Shown here piece by piece: positions 17,784 through 26,690 of a stretch of DNA of 64,000 nucleotides (position 1 is the first letter of the stretch; every line of letters begins with the position of its first letter). The notes below the pieces were generated by a model. That model did not search any database and was not told where the DNA came from. It saw nothing but the letters and a program-made list of their open reading frames with translations. The position numbers and the translations under genes were made by a program. The stretch is from an uncultured Cohaesibacter sp. (GTDB taxonomy: Bacteria; Pseudomonadota; Alphaproteobacteria; Rhizobiales; Cohaesibacteraceae): contig NZ_OY761553.1 in assembly GCF_963664735.1 (NCBI RefSeq), positions 62,001 through 126,000 on the forward strand. Reading direction: 5' to 3'.

Positions 17784-17812
17784 TTGCCTCTGAGCGAAAA
17801 AGAATGTAAATA
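17784..17812 (+). promoter_or_regulatory. Sigma-70-type promoter of the candidate sRNA
   Basis: A -35 box TTGCCT (17784-17789) and a -10 box TAAATA (17807-17812) are separated by exactly 17 bp. Transcription would start near 17819. The match is good but was found by eye. Confidence 0.55.
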
Positions 17813-17818
17813 TGGTGT

Positions 17819-17942
17819 TAACGGATCCACAGGCATCAATCCGGACTCCTAAAGTTTGATGCCTCGGCTCTTTGAAAGACTTCCTGAAATGTCAGGAAAC
17901 CAGCCATCCATTTGATCGCCGATCAAGGGGTGGCTTTTTTTT
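17819..17942 (+). ncRNA. Candidate trans-acting small RNA with three hairpins
   Basis: About 124 nt between a 17-bp-spaced promoter and a very strong intrinsic terminator. Hairpin 1 has perfect 9-bp arms AGGCATCAA (17831-17839) and TTGATGCCT (17856-17864). Its 16-nt loop contains GGACTCCT, whose CUCCU is complementary to Shine-Dalgarno sequences. Hairpin 2 has arms TTCCTGA (17881-17887) and TCAGGAA (17892-17898) around AATG. Hairpin 3 is the terminator. The size, the three stems and the anti-SD loop recall rhizobial alpha-r RNAs such as AbcR and NfeR1, but I cannot name a family. No protein frame explains the stems. It lies between the PAS gene and the rhomboid gene. Confidence 0.62.
17902..17942 (+). 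terminator. Strong intrinsic terminator, third hairpin of the candidate sRNA
   Basis: Outer arms AGCCATCC (17902-17909) and GGGTGGCT (17928-17935) and inner arms TTGATC (17912-17917) and GATCAA (17921-17926) around a GCC loop make a near-continuous 14-bp stem followed by eight T. No protein-coding gene ends just upstream on this strand. Confidence 0.88.
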
Positions 17943-18090
17943 GTGCCGTTGTTTGGCCTTTTGCGTGGATGTTAACGTTCTTTCGCTATCTAGAGGCGAT
18001 CGGATTGCTTTTATTAGAGTTTCAAGCTTGATGCGGCAGTCTTTTGCCTTATGTCTAGGGCAGAAATTTTTAAGAGAGAAGGATTGCTAA

Positions 18091-18897
18091 ATGGCCCTGC
18101 AACCTCGCGGCTCATGGCATATGCCTCCGGGTATGAAGCCTCCCAAAGAGCCAATGTTCAATTTGCCGACATTTGTTTTGGTTCTTGCCGGTATTATGGT
18201 TGTCATTCAGGCAGCGCAGTCATTCCTGCTCTCGGGTGAGCAAAGGGAATTTCTTCTTCTCACTTTCGCTTTCCTGCCTATGCGCTATGGTGAAGCTGCC
18301 CAGGTCTTCTCGTTTCCCGGTGGGGTTTTCGGTGATATCTGGACCTTTGTTACCTATGCCTTTTTGCATGGTGGATGGATGCATCTCATCCTCAATCTGG
18401 TTTGGATGATGATATTCGCAACAGTGATCGTGCGGCGTATCGGTTCCTTCAATTTTGCTCTGTTCTTCATGATTACCGCTGCGGCTGGTGCCTTGGTTCA
18501 GTTGGTCATTCACTTTGGCAGCCAAGCTCCTCTGGTTGGTGTATCTGCGGTTCTGTCCGGCGCCATGGCGGCCTCTGCGCGATTTGCCTTTAGTGGCGGA
18601 ATGGGTGGTTTTTCAGGTCTTCAAGGTCTTAACCGCTATCCTTGCCTGACGCTTGGTCAACTGAGACGAAATAACCAGGCAATGGGATTTTTGCTCATTT
18701 GGCTTGTGTTGAACCTTGTGTTTGGCGTGTTCTCCATACTGGGCGGCGGGGCTACCATCGCATGGGAAGCGCATTTGGGCGGCTTTCTTGCCGGATTGCT
18801 TGTCTTTCCGTATCTGGATCCATATTCACGCAAACCCAAGCCTCCCAAGAAAGATCCGCCGAAAAAGCGTCCGGATCACCTGAAAGTGATCAAGTAG
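18091..18897 (+). CDS. Rhomboid-family intramembrane serine protease
   Basis: A 268-residue membrane protein with about six transmembrane helices. The rhomboid signature elements are present: the HGGWMHLILNLVWM segment with histidine and asparagine (about 93-104), the catalytic serine S152 in VGVSAVLSG, and the catalytic histidine H228 in AWEAHLGGFLAGLL. The C-terminus is a lysine/proline-rich cytoplasmic tail (about 245-268). Rhomboids cleave transmembrane substrates within the bilayer; the substrate is unknown. An AAGGA site precedes the ATG, and a perfect terminator follows. Confidence 0.92.
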   Translation: MALQPRGSWHMPPGMKPPKEPMFNLPTFVLVLAGIMVVIQAAQSFLLSGEQREFLLLTFAFLPMRYGEAAQVFSFPGGVFGDIWTFVTYAFLHGGWMHLILNLVWMMIFATVIVRRIGSFNFALFFMITAAAGALVQLVIHFGSQAPLVGVSAVLSGAMAASARFAFSGGMGGFSGLQGLNRYPCLTLGQLRRNNQAMGFLLIWLVLNLVFGVFSILGGGATIAWEAHLGGFLAGLLVFPYLDPYSRKPKPPKKDPPKKRPDHLKVIK

Positions 18898-18930
18898 CGG
18901 TTACTCGCCGGATATAGGTTTTCTCGAAGA

Positions 18931-18963
18931 GGGCAGAAATTCATGCTGATTTCTGCCCTTTTT
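18931..18963 (+). terminator. Intrinsic terminator of the rhomboid gene
   Basis: A perfect 10-bp stem, GGGCAGAAAT (18931-18940) with ATTTCTGCCC (18949-18958), followed by five T. Confidence 0.92.
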
Positions 18964-19166
18964 GTTGCCCTGCTTTATTGATTGATATCAGCTCTGGGGT
19001 TCGGGGCTGTTTTGTTATGCTTAAGTCAGGGGGCTTGTGATCTTGCTATGTGCTTCAACATGTCGCACACTTTGTTGTCCATGGACATGCACATGCTTGT
19101 GGTTTGCATGCAGTATCACGGGCAAGTCATGTAATTGAGAAACCTTTAAGGAGGGAGACCCGATTT

Positions 19167-19595
19167 ATGACGATTGCCACGATCCTCAATCAAAAAGGCA
19201 ATGATGTTTTTAAAACAGGGCCGGATACGTCCTTGGCTCAGGTGGTGCAAATGCTGCGCGAAAAAGGTGTAGGCGCAATCTTGATTGCAGAAGGTGACAA
19301 GCTATGCGGCATCTTGTCTGAACGCGATATCGTTCGCGCTCTAAGCAAACAGGGGGGCGAAGCGCTGAGCCAGCCTGCCAGTGAATTTATGACCGCTGAC
19401 GTTATTTCCTGCTCTGAAGATGAGACCATTGTTTCGGTCATGTCTCGCATGACGTCGGGACGTTTTCGTCACATGCCCGTGATGAAAGGCCAGAATATCG
19501 TTGGTCTTGTATCCATTGGTGATGTAGTCAAACTTCGCATCGAGGAAAGCGAACGCGAAGCGGAAGACATGCGAGCCTATATTGCGGCAGGATAG
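19167..19595 (+). CDS. CBS-domain pair protein
   Basis: A 142-residue protein made almost entirely of two CBS domains. The first covers about residues 12-60 (AILIAEGDKLCGILSERDIVRAL) and the second about 75-130 (FRHMPVMKGQNIVGLVSIGDVVK). Stand-alone CBS pairs bind adenine nucleotides and report energy state to partner proteins. The partner here cannot be inferred. The ATG at 19167 follows an AAGGAGGG ribosome site, so the longer open frame from 19050 is not coding. A weak hairpin (about 19604-19632) follows and could end the transcript. Confidence 0.92.
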   Translation: MTIATILNQKGNDVFKTGPDTSLAQVVQMLREKGVGAILIAEGDKLCGILSERDIVRALSKQGGEALSQPASEFMTADVISCSEDETIVSVMSRMTSGRFRHMPVMKGQNIVGLVSIGDVVKLRIEESEREAEDMRAYIAAG

Positions 19596-19603
19596 GGCTG
19601 ACA

Positions 19604-19632
19604 AAGGATAGGCCGGTGAGCGGCCTTTCCTA
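19604..19632. terminator. Weak hairpin between convergent CBS and hisI genes
   Basis: An interrupted stem, AGGA..GGCCG with CGGCC..TCCT around GTGAG, lies between the two convergent stops. There is no strong T run, so its terminator function is tentative. Confidence 0.35.
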
Positions 19633-19675
19633 AGGTCATTGCGATATTGCCGTGCTTTTGGGCGAGGATCAGATT

Positions 19676-20128
19676 CTATTTCTTGTAGACGTCCTTTGGG
19701 TTGAAAAGGGGTTTTTCTTCCCTGAAGGAGAGCTTCGTGTTGCCGTCTTTCATCTCGGCTGCCCGATAGAAGCAGGATTTATAGCCCTGATGGCAATTGG
19801 CCGTCGCTCCGCGTGTGCGGACCTTGATCCAGATTGCATCCTGATCGCAGTCAGTCCGTAATTCGATTACGTCCTGAACATTGCCGCTGGTTTCTCCCTT
19901 GTGCCAAAGTTCCTGACGCGAGCGGCTCCAATAATGTGCCTCTCGGGTCTCAAGGGTCAGGCGCAGGCTTTCTTCATTCATGTAGGCGAACATCACGACA
20001 TCGCCGCTGTCGATGTCTGTAACAATGCATGCGATCAGCCCCTTTTCATCGAATTTGGGAAAAAAGTCTGTTCCCAGCTCGATTTCGTCGTTGCTCTTTC
20101 CTGCTCGGTTGGAAAAGGGAGATGTCAT
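19676..20128 (-). CDS. hisI: Phosphoribosyl-AMP cyclohydrolase
   Basis: A 150-residue stand-alone HisI that opens the purine ring of phosphoribosyl-AMP in histidine synthesis. Motifs are VVMFAYMNEESL, HYWSRSRQELWHKGETSGNVQ, the acidic metal site DCDQDAIW, and zinc cysteines in TANCHQGYKSCFYR. The HisE pyrophosphohydrolase domain is not fused, as is usual in alphaproteobacteria. The ATG at 20128 has a GAGG ribosome site, whereas the longer frame begins with TTG. It is downstream of folE on the same strand but behind a terminator. Confidence 0.95.
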   Translation of the reverse strand: MTSPFSNRAGKSNDEIELGTDFFPKFDEKGLIACIVTDIDSGDVVMFAYMNEESLRLTLETREAHYWSRSRQELWHKGETSGNVQDVIELRTDCDQDAIWIKVRTRGATANCHQGYKSCFYRAAEMKDGNTKLSFREEKPLFNPKDVYKK

Positions 20129-20174
20129 GGTGACCTCGTATGTGGCGTTGAATGATTGGGCTTGGTGCAACAAT

Positions 20175-20203
20175 TCAAAAGAAAAGGGGCAGATAGCCCC
20201 TTA
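20175..20203 (-). terminator. Intrinsic terminator of folE
   Basis: Read on the minus strand, AAGGGGC pairs with GCCCCTT around a short ATCT-type loop and is followed by TTCTTTTG. It separates folE from hisI. Confidence 0.75.
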
Positions 20204-20274
20204 CCTTACTGATGTTTTCAAGAGTTGAGCCATGGGGACAATGTGCCAGATCGCGAACATTGCTCCTGTCGTCG

Positions 20275-21060
20275 TCACCGTCGGCATTCGCCGGTCAGGG
20301 TCAAGAATCTGTTCTGTTTCTCGACATCTTCAGCAAATACGCCGGTGAAACGCGTTGTCACGGTGGAGGCACCTCTTTTGCGCACACCACGCATGGTCAT
20401 GCACATATGTTCTGCCTCGATCAGCAGAGCAATACCGCGAGGAGCCAGTGTTGTTTCGATGGTCTCGATGATCTGTTCGGTGAGGCTCTCTTGCGTTTGC
20501 AAGCGGCGGGCAAAGGCGTCGATCAGGCGTGCGAGCTTGGAGAGCCCGACAACACCATTTGACGGATAATAGGCGATGTGTGCCTTGCCGATGAAGGGAA
20601 CCATGTGGTGCTCGCAGGCAGAAAAGAACTCGACATCCCGCAGAAGAACCATGTCTTCATAGCCGTTGACTTCTTCAAACGTGCGGGCCAGCGGCGCAGC
20701 AGGATCTTCCCTGTAGCCACGATAGAGTTCTTCATAGGCCTTGACGACACGTTTGGGGGTATCTATCAGGCCTTCACGATCCGGATTGTCCCCGATCCAT
20801 CTGATCAAGGTGCGAACTGCTTCTTCGGCTTCCTGACGGGATGGTCGCTCCACAAGCGCCCAATCATCTGTCTGGTTGTCAGGGGTGGCTACGGTATGCA
20901 GCTGCTTTTGTTTGTTGTTGTTCAAGGCGTTTTCTTGCCCCTCTTCAGCCTTATCGCCAGCGGCATTGCTGGTGTCGACAATCATATCCATAACAGATTT
21001 GTTCGCCTTTCCTATGGATGCATATTGATTAGCAAACCTATCTTTCGGTTGCGTCATCAT
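20275..21060 (-). CDS. folE: GTP cyclohydrolase I (FolE type)
   Basis: A 261-residue enzyme that converts GTP to dihydroneopterin triphosphate for folate synthesis. The catalytic core is from about residue 75 onward: [11 protein letters not shown], the zinc site [29 protein letters not shown], and the second zinc cysteine region [16 protein letters not shown]. The first 65-70 residues are a polar, asparagine/glutamine-rich extension not found in short FolE proteins; it may be disordered. Two adjacent ATG codons are available at the start. It is transcribed toward hisI but has its own terminator. Confidence 0.95.
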   Translation of the reverse strand: MMTQPKDRFANQYASIGKANKSVMDMIVDTSNAAGDKAEEGQENALNNNKQKQLHTVATPDNQTDDWALVERPSRQEAEEAVRTLIRWIGDNPDREGLIDTPKRVVKAYEELYRGYREDPAAPLARTFEEVNGYEDMVLLRDVEFFSACEHHMVPFIGKAHIAYYPSNGVVGLSKLARLIDAFARRLQTQESLTEQIIETIETTLAPRGIALLIEAEHMCMTMRGVRKRGASTVTTRFTGVFAEDVEKQNRFLTLTGECRR

Positions 21061-21241
21061 GCACTTTTTTTTCGATTTGTCAGCAGGAAATCACACTTAG
21101 TTGTGTATGTTATATTATAACGTTTCTTTGGAATGATTCCTATGTGCCTCTGCTGCTTTTGTTGTTTTATGTCCTATATAAGCGTTATAGGGATAAATGC
21201 GAGTTTTGGATCGGTAATCATGAGCAGAAGAGAGAATTTCC

Positions 21242-21673
21242 ATGCTGGATGATATCTATAACAAGAAAATTCTCGAATTTGCCGGAAATATTCCGCAGCT
21301 GGAGAGATTGGAAGCGCCGATGGCTTCTGCCAAGGCACACAGCAAATTGTGTGGTTCCACCGTTGAAGTGGATCTGGTGGTCGAAGAGGGACGGGTCGTT
21401 GATTATGGACAAACGGTCAATGCCTGCGCCTTGGGGCAGGCTGCGTCATCGGTGGTGGGGCGGAATATCATAGGATCCGATCTTGAAGAGCTCAGAGAGC
21501 TGCGCCAGACCATGCAAAAGATGCTGCGGGAGGAGGGGGCACCCCCGAGCGGGAAATGGGAAGATCTGAAATTTCTTGAACCCGTGAGGAACTATCCTGT
21601 CCGGCATGCGTCAACACTTCTGGTTTTTGACGCTGTTGTCGATGCGTTTGAGCAGATTGCAGAGGCAAAATGA
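21242..21673 (+). CDS. IscU/NifU-N-like iron-sulfur scaffold protein
   Basis: A 143-residue protein related to IscU/SufU. The first conserved cysteine is in [12 protein letters not shown] at about 37 and the second in [13 protein letters not shown] at about 61. The position of the third IscU cysteine is changed: it reads [13 protein letters not shown], without a cysteine. That loss suggests it is not a canonical cluster scaffold. Such proteins lie next to yidD in many Rhizobiales. The last four bases overlap the yidD start (ATGA), which implies translational coupling. Confidence 0.82.
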   Translation: MLDDIYNKKILEFAGNIPQLERLEAPMASAKAHSKLCGSTVEVDLVVEEGRVVDYGQTVNACALGQAASSVVGRNIIGSDLEELRELRQTMQKMLREEGAPPSGKWEDLKFLEPVRNYPVRHASTLLVFDAVVDAFEQIAEAK

Positions 21674-21975
21674 AATATATCGCGATTGGCCTCATAAAGC
21701 TTTATCAGCTTTTTTTGTCTCCCCTGATTGGCCGGGCGTGTCGTTATCAACCGACTTGTTCGCGCTATACCGAAGAGGCTATAGGCCGGTTTGGCTTCTG
21801 GGCAGGCGGGTGGATGGGACTTGCACGCATTATGCGTTGCCATCCATTCGGGCATAGCGGCTTTGATCCTGTGCCAGAAAGGTTGCCTGAAGGCGCTCGG
21901 TGGTATAAACCATGGACATATGGTCTTTGGGGTGGCGATCACATTGATCCGTCGACCAAGTTGGGTCCTCGATGA
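21670..21975 (+). CDS. yidD: Membrane protein insertion efficiency factor YidD
   Basis: A 101-residue protein with the YidD signature: an amphipathic N-terminal helix, then [20 protein letters not shown] and SRYTEEAI, and a second cysteine/proline motif [14 protein letters not shown]. It helps YidC insert inner-membrane proteins and sits at the membrane surface. It overlaps the upstream IscU-like gene by four bases. thrS follows 115 bp later. The usual rpmH-rnpA-yidC neighbours are not here. Confidence 0.93.
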   Translation: MKYIAIGLIKLYQLFLSPLIGRACRYQPTCSRYTEEAIGRFGFWAGGWMGLARIMRCHPFGHSGFDPVPERLPEGARWYKPWTYGLWGGDHIDPSTKLGPR

Positions 21976-22090
21976 TGCGACGCGCTACTCCGTTTACAAA
22001 GACCTTTTGATAAATCGCTTAGATGAAACATTCGGGTTTGAACCCGACAGCTTACCTGCGTTGTAGGCAGGAGTTGAGCAGGAGACGATT

Positions 22091-24046
22091 ATGGTCAATC
22101 TGACTTTCCCCGACGGATCTGTACGTGAATATGAAAATGGCACCAGTGGCGTTGCTGTCGCTGAGGGCATTTCGAAATCTTTGGCAAAGAAAGCCGTAGC
22201 TATGAAGCTGAACGGCGTGTTGGCTGATTTGGCCGACCCAATTGACGAAGATGCAAAGATCGAAATCGTAACGCGCACCGATGATGATGCGCTTGAGTTG
22301 ATCCGCCACGATGCCGCCCATGTGATGGCTGAAGCCGTGCAGGAATTGTTTCCGGGCACGCAAGTCACCATCGGCCCGGTTATCACTGATGGTTTTTATT
22401 ATGATTTCGCCCGTGATGAACCGTTCACCACGGAAGAGCTCGAACTTATCGAAAACAAGATGGCCGAGATCATCGACCGCAATGCCCCTTTCACCAAAGA
22501 GGTATGGAGCCGCGATGTTGCCAAGAAGCATTTTTCCGATAAGGGTGAGAGCTACAAGGTAGAACTGGTCGACGCAATTCCTGAAGGTGAGAATTTGAAA
22601 ATTTACCGTCAGGGCGAATGGCTTGACCTGTGTCGTGGGCCGCACATGGTTTCCACTGGCCAGATCGGCAAGGCCTTCAAATTGATGAAGGTTGCCGGTG
22701 CTTATTGGCGCGGCGATTCTAACAATGCGATGCTGAGCCGAATTTACGGCACCGCTTGGGCGAACGAGAAAGACCTCAAGGCTCATTTGACGCGCCTTGA
22801 AGAAGCAGAAAAGCGCGACCATCGCAAACTTGGCCGTGAAATGGACTTGTTCCATTTCCAGGAAGAAGCTCCAGGCTCTGTGTTCTGGCATGACAAGGGC
22901 TGGACTTTGTTCCAGAGCCTGATCACCTATATGCGTCGTCGTCAGAAGAGCTGGGACTATAAAGAAGTCAACAGCCCTGACATGATGGAGCGGACCCTTT
23001 GGGAGCAATCCGGTCACTGGGAAAAGTTTGGTGAAAACATGTTCACCACGCAAACCCCGGATGAACGCATTTTCTGCTGCAAACCGATGAACTGTCCGGG
23101 TCATGTGCAGATCTTCAAGAATGGCTTGAAGTCCTATCGTGATCTGCCGCTCAAACTCGCTGAGTTCGGCAAGGTGCATCGTTATGAACCGTCAGGTGCT
23201 CTGCATGGCATGATGCGTGTGCGTTCCTTCACGCAGGATGATGCGCATGTCTTCTGTGCCGAGGATCAGATTACCCAGGTTTGCGTTGACCTGCATCAGC
23301 AGATCATGTCGATCTATCATGACTTCGGCTTCACCGACATTCGCGTGAAGTTCTCTGACCGTCCTGAAAAGCGCGTTGGTTCAGATGCGGTTTGGGATGC
23401 GGCCGAGAATGCCCTGAAGACGGCAATCGATGCTGCCGGTCAGGAATGGACCCTGAACCCGGGTGAAGGTGCTTTCTATGGCCCGAAACTGGAATATGTT
23501 CTGCGTGACGCAATCGGTCGTGACTGGCAGTGTGGTACGGTTCAGGTTGACCTCAACCTGCCGGGACGCCTCGGTGCCTTCTATATCGATACCGACGGCA
23601 ACAAGGTGCATCCGGTGATGATCCACCGTGCCCTGTTTGGGTCGCTGGAACGCTTTACCGGTATTCTGATCGAGCATTATGCCGGGCACTTCCCGCTCTG
23701 GCTGGCTCCGTTGCAAGTTGTCGTTGCTACGATCACTTCTGAAGCGGACGACTATGCCAAAGAGGTTGCTGCCAAACTGACCAAGGCTGGCCTTAATGTT
23801 GAGACCGATCTCAGAAATGAGAAGATCAACTACAAGGTCCGCGAACACTCGTTGGCCAAGGTTCCGGCGTTGCTGGTTTGCGGTAAGAAGGAAGCCGAAG
23901 AGCAGAGCGTTTCTATCCGTCGCCTTGGCTCCAAGCACCAGACCTCCATGTCACTGGATGAAGCAATTGCATCGCTCGTTGATGAAGCAATTGCTCCGGA
24001 TATCCGTCGTGCAATGGAAGCTGACAAGGCGGTTGCTGCTGAATAG
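22091..24046 (+). CDS. thrS: Threonine-tRNA ligase
   Basis: A 651-residue class II aminoacyl-tRNA synthetase of full length. Domains in order: TGS (about 1-62), the second additional/editing domain (about 63-230, with the [11 protein letters not shown] motif), the catalytic core (about 240-540) and the anticodon-binding domain (about 545-640). The zinc site is visible in [11 protein letters not shown], with class II motif 2 around [15 protein letters not shown]. An AGGAGA site precedes the ATG. I see no T-box or leader-peptide structure in the 115-bp upstream gap. A terminator follows. Confidence 0.97.
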   Translation: MVNLTFPDGSVREYENGTSGVAVAEGISKSLAKKAVAMKLNGVLADLADPIDEDAKIEIVTRTDDDALELIRHDAAHVMAEAVQELFPGTQVTIGPVITDGFYYDFARDEPFTTEELELIENKMAEIIDRNAPFTKEVWSRDVAKKHFSDKGESYKVELVDAIPEGENLKIYRQGEWLDLCRGPHMVSTGQIGKAFKLMKVAGAYWRGDSNNAMLSRIYGTAWANEKDLKAHLTRLEEAEKRDHRKLGREMDLFHFQEEAPGSVFWHDKGWTLFQSLITYMRRRQKSWDYKEVNSPDMMERTLWEQSGHWEKFGENMFTTQTPDERIFCCKPMNCPGHVQIFKNGLKSYRDLPLKLAEFGKVHRYEPSGALHGMMRVRSFTQDDAHVFCAEDQITQVCVDLHQQIMSIYHDFGFTDIRVKFSDRPEKRVGSDAVWDAAENALKTAIDAAGQEWTLNPGEGAFYGPKLEYVLRDAIGRDWQCGTVQVDLNLPGRLGAFYIDTDGNKVHPVMIHRALFGSLERFTGILIEHYAGHFPLWLAPLQVVVATITSEADDYAKEVAAKLTKAGLNVETDLRNEKINYKVREHSLAKVPALLVCGKKEAEEQSVSIRRLGSKHQTSMSLDEAIASLVDEAIAPDIRRAMEADKAVAAE

Positions 24047-24070
24047 TTTTTCTGCAGTCGATGCGTTTGG

Positions 24071-24102
24071 AAAGGCGGTGCCGGATAGGTGCCGCCTTTT
24101 CT
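24071..24102 (+). terminator. Intrinsic terminator of thrS
   Basis: An 8-bp stem, AAAGGCGG (24071-24078) with CCGCCTTT (24092-24099), followed by a short T-rich tail. Confidence 0.75.
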
Positions 24103-24273
24103 GTTTGGGGCTGCTGCCAATATCGGAAGCAAAAACTCACTTGAGAAATTGATTCAAGTGAGGGGTTCGAAATTGGTTTAACTGACCGGTGTTTCTTGAG
24201 TCTCTTCAGTTGGTTGCTCGGGATTTGTGAAAGACTGATTCATCTGGATATTGGAGCGCCTTGGGGCAATCTC

Positions 24274-24717
24274 TCATTCTTGCTGGAGTATGGTGCAGGG
24301 ATGAATGTCTTTTAATGGACCTAGGGATAGCTGGTCGCAGTTGCGCTCTCTGGTGTGCCATTTTGCTTTGGTTGCAAGGCCAGCAAGGGGGACTGTGATG
24401 TGCTGGGCTCTGGTCGACTGGGCAAGATGAGCAAAGGCATATTGAAGGCTATAGGCGCGAGTCTCAAAGGAGTAGAGATGATAGCCTTCTTTGGTGAAGA
24501 TCAGGGCATCAAGGCAGCAGGCCGGATCGTAGTGATAGCTGATGCGGCAAGTAACATCGAGTCCGTCAAACTCGGCGTCAAATGCGAGGCTGGTGGTATG
24601 GCTTGGTTCGCCCCATTTGTCGCCGCGGATCGGGCCGGGCGGTGAATGTGGGTCAAAGCGTAGCCAGGGGAAAGCCAGAAGCTTGAGCCGATACCAGATG
24701 TTTTCCGTCTCAGGCAA
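24274..24717 (-). CDS. Hypothetical protein, unknown
   Basis: A frame of about 147 codons that I do not recognise. It has no hydrophobic helix. The sequence is rich in aromatic residues and histidine, with WLRFDPHSPPGPIRGDKWGEPSH near the N-terminus and three cysteines. The longest start is a TTG at 24717; no ATG start with a ribosome site is visible, so the true start may lie further in. The plus strand is open over part of the same region, which lowers confidence. It is downstream of the exported beta-repeat gene, but convergent with thrS. Confidence 0.45.
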   Translation of the reverse strand: MPETENIWYRLKLLAFPWLRFDPHSPPGPIRGDKWGEPSHTTSLAFDAEFDGLDVTCRISYHYDPACCLDALIFTKEGYHLYSFETRAYSLQYAFAHLAQSTRAQHITVPLAGLATKAKWHTRERNCDQLSLGPLKDIHPCTILQQE

Positions 24718-24823
24718 TGCAATTATTTGAGGCTTCCGTGTTGGCTTGCTCGCATCTGACGTGCTGATAATGAAACGTTCCTTCAGTCCTGGTGGCTACT
24801 GAATGTCCGGCTAAGAAAAATAT

Positions 24824-26038
24824 CTATTGGGCGCTGGCGAGCACTTCGATTTCACGGTTCAGACCTGGGGTCACAGAGAAGTCCCTGTTGTAGACTTCGT
24901 TGCCCTGTTTGGCGATGGCCGTATAGTCGCCTGCTGCGAGGGCCAGCGTCGGGAAAGCTCCAATAGCGCGCTTGACCACATCGCCACCCGGTGTGAACAC
25001 GGTCCAGATCGTGTTGGCCAATGCTTCCCCGCCGGGCTCGGAAACCAGCCTTAATGTGATCTTGGCCGCATTGTGGATCATCGTCACATTGATCAATTTT
25101 CCTTCGGTGATCTCCACATCTCCGCGCACTCTGGCGTTGGCGGAGCCATAATTTGAGACCACATGATAGGTGCCTTCGCTCAGTCTTACGACATGGTTTG
25201 GTTTGACATTCTTGACCAGCATGCTGTGTGACGCCGCATCAGTATCCCCGCTTGTGTAGATGTCAAAGTTCAGGATGTTGTTGTCAAGTGCAACGTCGCC
25301 TGTTGCGACAGCGTTGAGGCGCATGGCTCCGGCGTGCATGCTGAAGCTTTCGCTGTAGTCGCCAGCTCTGGGCAGTACCACGCGTTTGGTCAGGTTGGCA
25401 TAGCCATAGCCTGCGTAAACGACGTAGCTTCCCGGCTCCAGATCGATATCCAGAGTACCTCCGTCCACATTGTGCAGCATGCGCAGGTGGCCATCTTTGT
25501 CCTTCTCATTGCTGAAAATACGCCAGTTCATGCCGCGCTGCAAAATTTGTCCTTCATCGGACAGGAGGGCGAAAAGCTGAAGATGAGCAATGCCGCCGGG
25601 CTGAATTTCTGGTTCTTCTGGTGCTTCGGGTACAGACGGTTCAATGGTTGGCTGCGTCAGGGCGTCTTCAACGGATGGAGCGTTTGCATCCAGTGGCGAT
25701 TCTGCCGGGCTGGCCGTTTCGGTGGCTTCCAGCTGTTCTGTCGACTCTGATGATGAACCCGGGGCAATTTGGCCGGGGGCAGGGGGTGTTGTGGCAGCCT
25801 CGGACGGGGATTGCTCTGCTCCGGATTTTAACGGAGAGGGGGATGGAAGAGGAAGTGTCTCAGGCAGCTTTAAATAGGATGGCGCTTGGCGTGGCGCACT
25901 ATTTTGCATCACTGTTCCCAGATCAAGCGGAGCTGCGCTCGTTTGGGCCTGTGCGGAATTGAGCGGTATGAATCCCAAGAGAAAAGAGAAACAAAGGCCG
26001 AGAAAAAGCTCAAGCATCGAATGGCCGGTTTGGTTCAT
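24824..26038 (-). CDS. Exported protein with Pro/Ser/Glu-rich linker and three beta-type repeats
   Basis: A 404-residue protein with an N-terminal signal peptide (hydrophobic core LFLGLCFSFLLGFIPL, cleavage near AQA). A low-complexity proline/serine/glutamate linker runs from about 45 to 145. The C-terminal part has three related units of the form L-x-x-G-(S/T/D)-Y-x-(V/A), at LEPGSYVVYAGYG, LSEGTYHVVSNYG and LAAGDYTAIAKQG, each followed by a beta-rich stretch. They resemble carboxypeptidase-regulatory or similar beta-sandwich modules. No catalytic motif is visible, so a structural or adhesive periplasmic role is possible. The ATG at 26038 replaces a TTG at 26110. Confidence 0.72.
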   Translation of the reverse strand: MNQTGHSMLELFLGLCFSFLLGFIPLNSAQAQTSAAPLDLGTVMQNSAPRQAPSYLKLPETLPLPSPSPLKSGAEQSPSEAATTPPAPGQIAPGSSSESTEQLEATETASPAESPLDANAPSVEDALTQPTIEPSVPEAPEEPEIQPGGIAHLQLFALLSDEGQILQRGMNWRIFSNEKDKDGHLRMLHNVDGGTLDIDLEPGSYVVYAGYGYANLTKRVVLPRAGDYSESFSMHAGAMRLNAVATGDVALDNNILNFDIYTSGDTDAASHSMLVKNVKPNHVVRLSEGTYHVVSNYGSANARVRGDVEITEGKLINVTMIHNAAKITLRLVSEPGGEALANTIWTVFTPGGDVVKRAIGAFPTLALAAGDYTAIAKQGNEVYNRDFSVTPGLNREIEVLASAQ

Positions 26039-26690
26039 ACGTTTCACTGATCCATCCTCAGGTTGCGCGAAAAAGACTGTCGCAATGAGACTCAATCTCT
26101 GCTGAGGCAACTATGTAGCATTTGCGAGCAGCTAATCAAATCCAAAACCATGGTAATTTAAGGGCGAGGCTCAAATAAGTAGAGTTGATTTTTAGCGACT
26201 TTTCCTTCTGCTGCAATTGCTGCTTTGTCGCATATTGTCTGTTTTGTGGAGTGGCTGTTAAGAAAATTAGTTACCCATCGGTGTCCTGTGCTTGATAACA
26301 AAGAGTGGCAATTTTGCTGTTCAATGGGGTGAGCCCTCTTTTTGAGTTTCTGATTCAACTTGTTGAGAAAATGATTCATCTTCTTTTGATTTTGATTCAA
26401 GGAATTTTATTAATCTATTGAAATGTAGTACATATTCTTAAAAATGACTTTATTCTCTGCTTAGTTTTGGCAAGCCGCTTATCGTGGATGTAGCAATATG
26501 GTTGCGCGAAATTGGAACGGCTGATTGAAATTTTTTGGTTCCATAATCATGTGGTCTTGGGTGGTGAAATCTTTACTTCTGAAATTACACATTAATGAAC
26601 TGTTAACTATTTATCGCAAGAATGGTTAACTGAAATTAACTAGTCTGAGTCTGCAGAAGAACGAGGAAGCGATTTGTCTTCTTCAAGCTG
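26039..26690. other. Intergenic region without recognisable genes
   Basis: About 650 AT-rich bases between divergent genes. One minus-strand frame (26158-26400) is open, but its asparagine/lysine-rich composition simply reflects AT-rich DNA. It should hold promoters for both flanking genes; none stands out. Confidence 0.5.

Noticed and set aside
17472..17852. A 126-codon plus-strand frame before the candidate sRNA terminator
   Set aside because: Its first part is antisense to the PAS gene and the rest has no family pattern. It ends inside the first sRNA hairpin, so it does not explain the conserved-looking stems.
22052..23179. A 375-codon minus-strand frame opposite thrS
   Set aside because: thrS is unambiguous over its whole length; the antisense frame has no ribosome site or family pattern.
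26158..26400. An 80-codon minus-strand frame
   Set aside because: Its N/K/Q-rich composition follows from the AT-rich DNA; there is no ribosome site and no recognisable domain.
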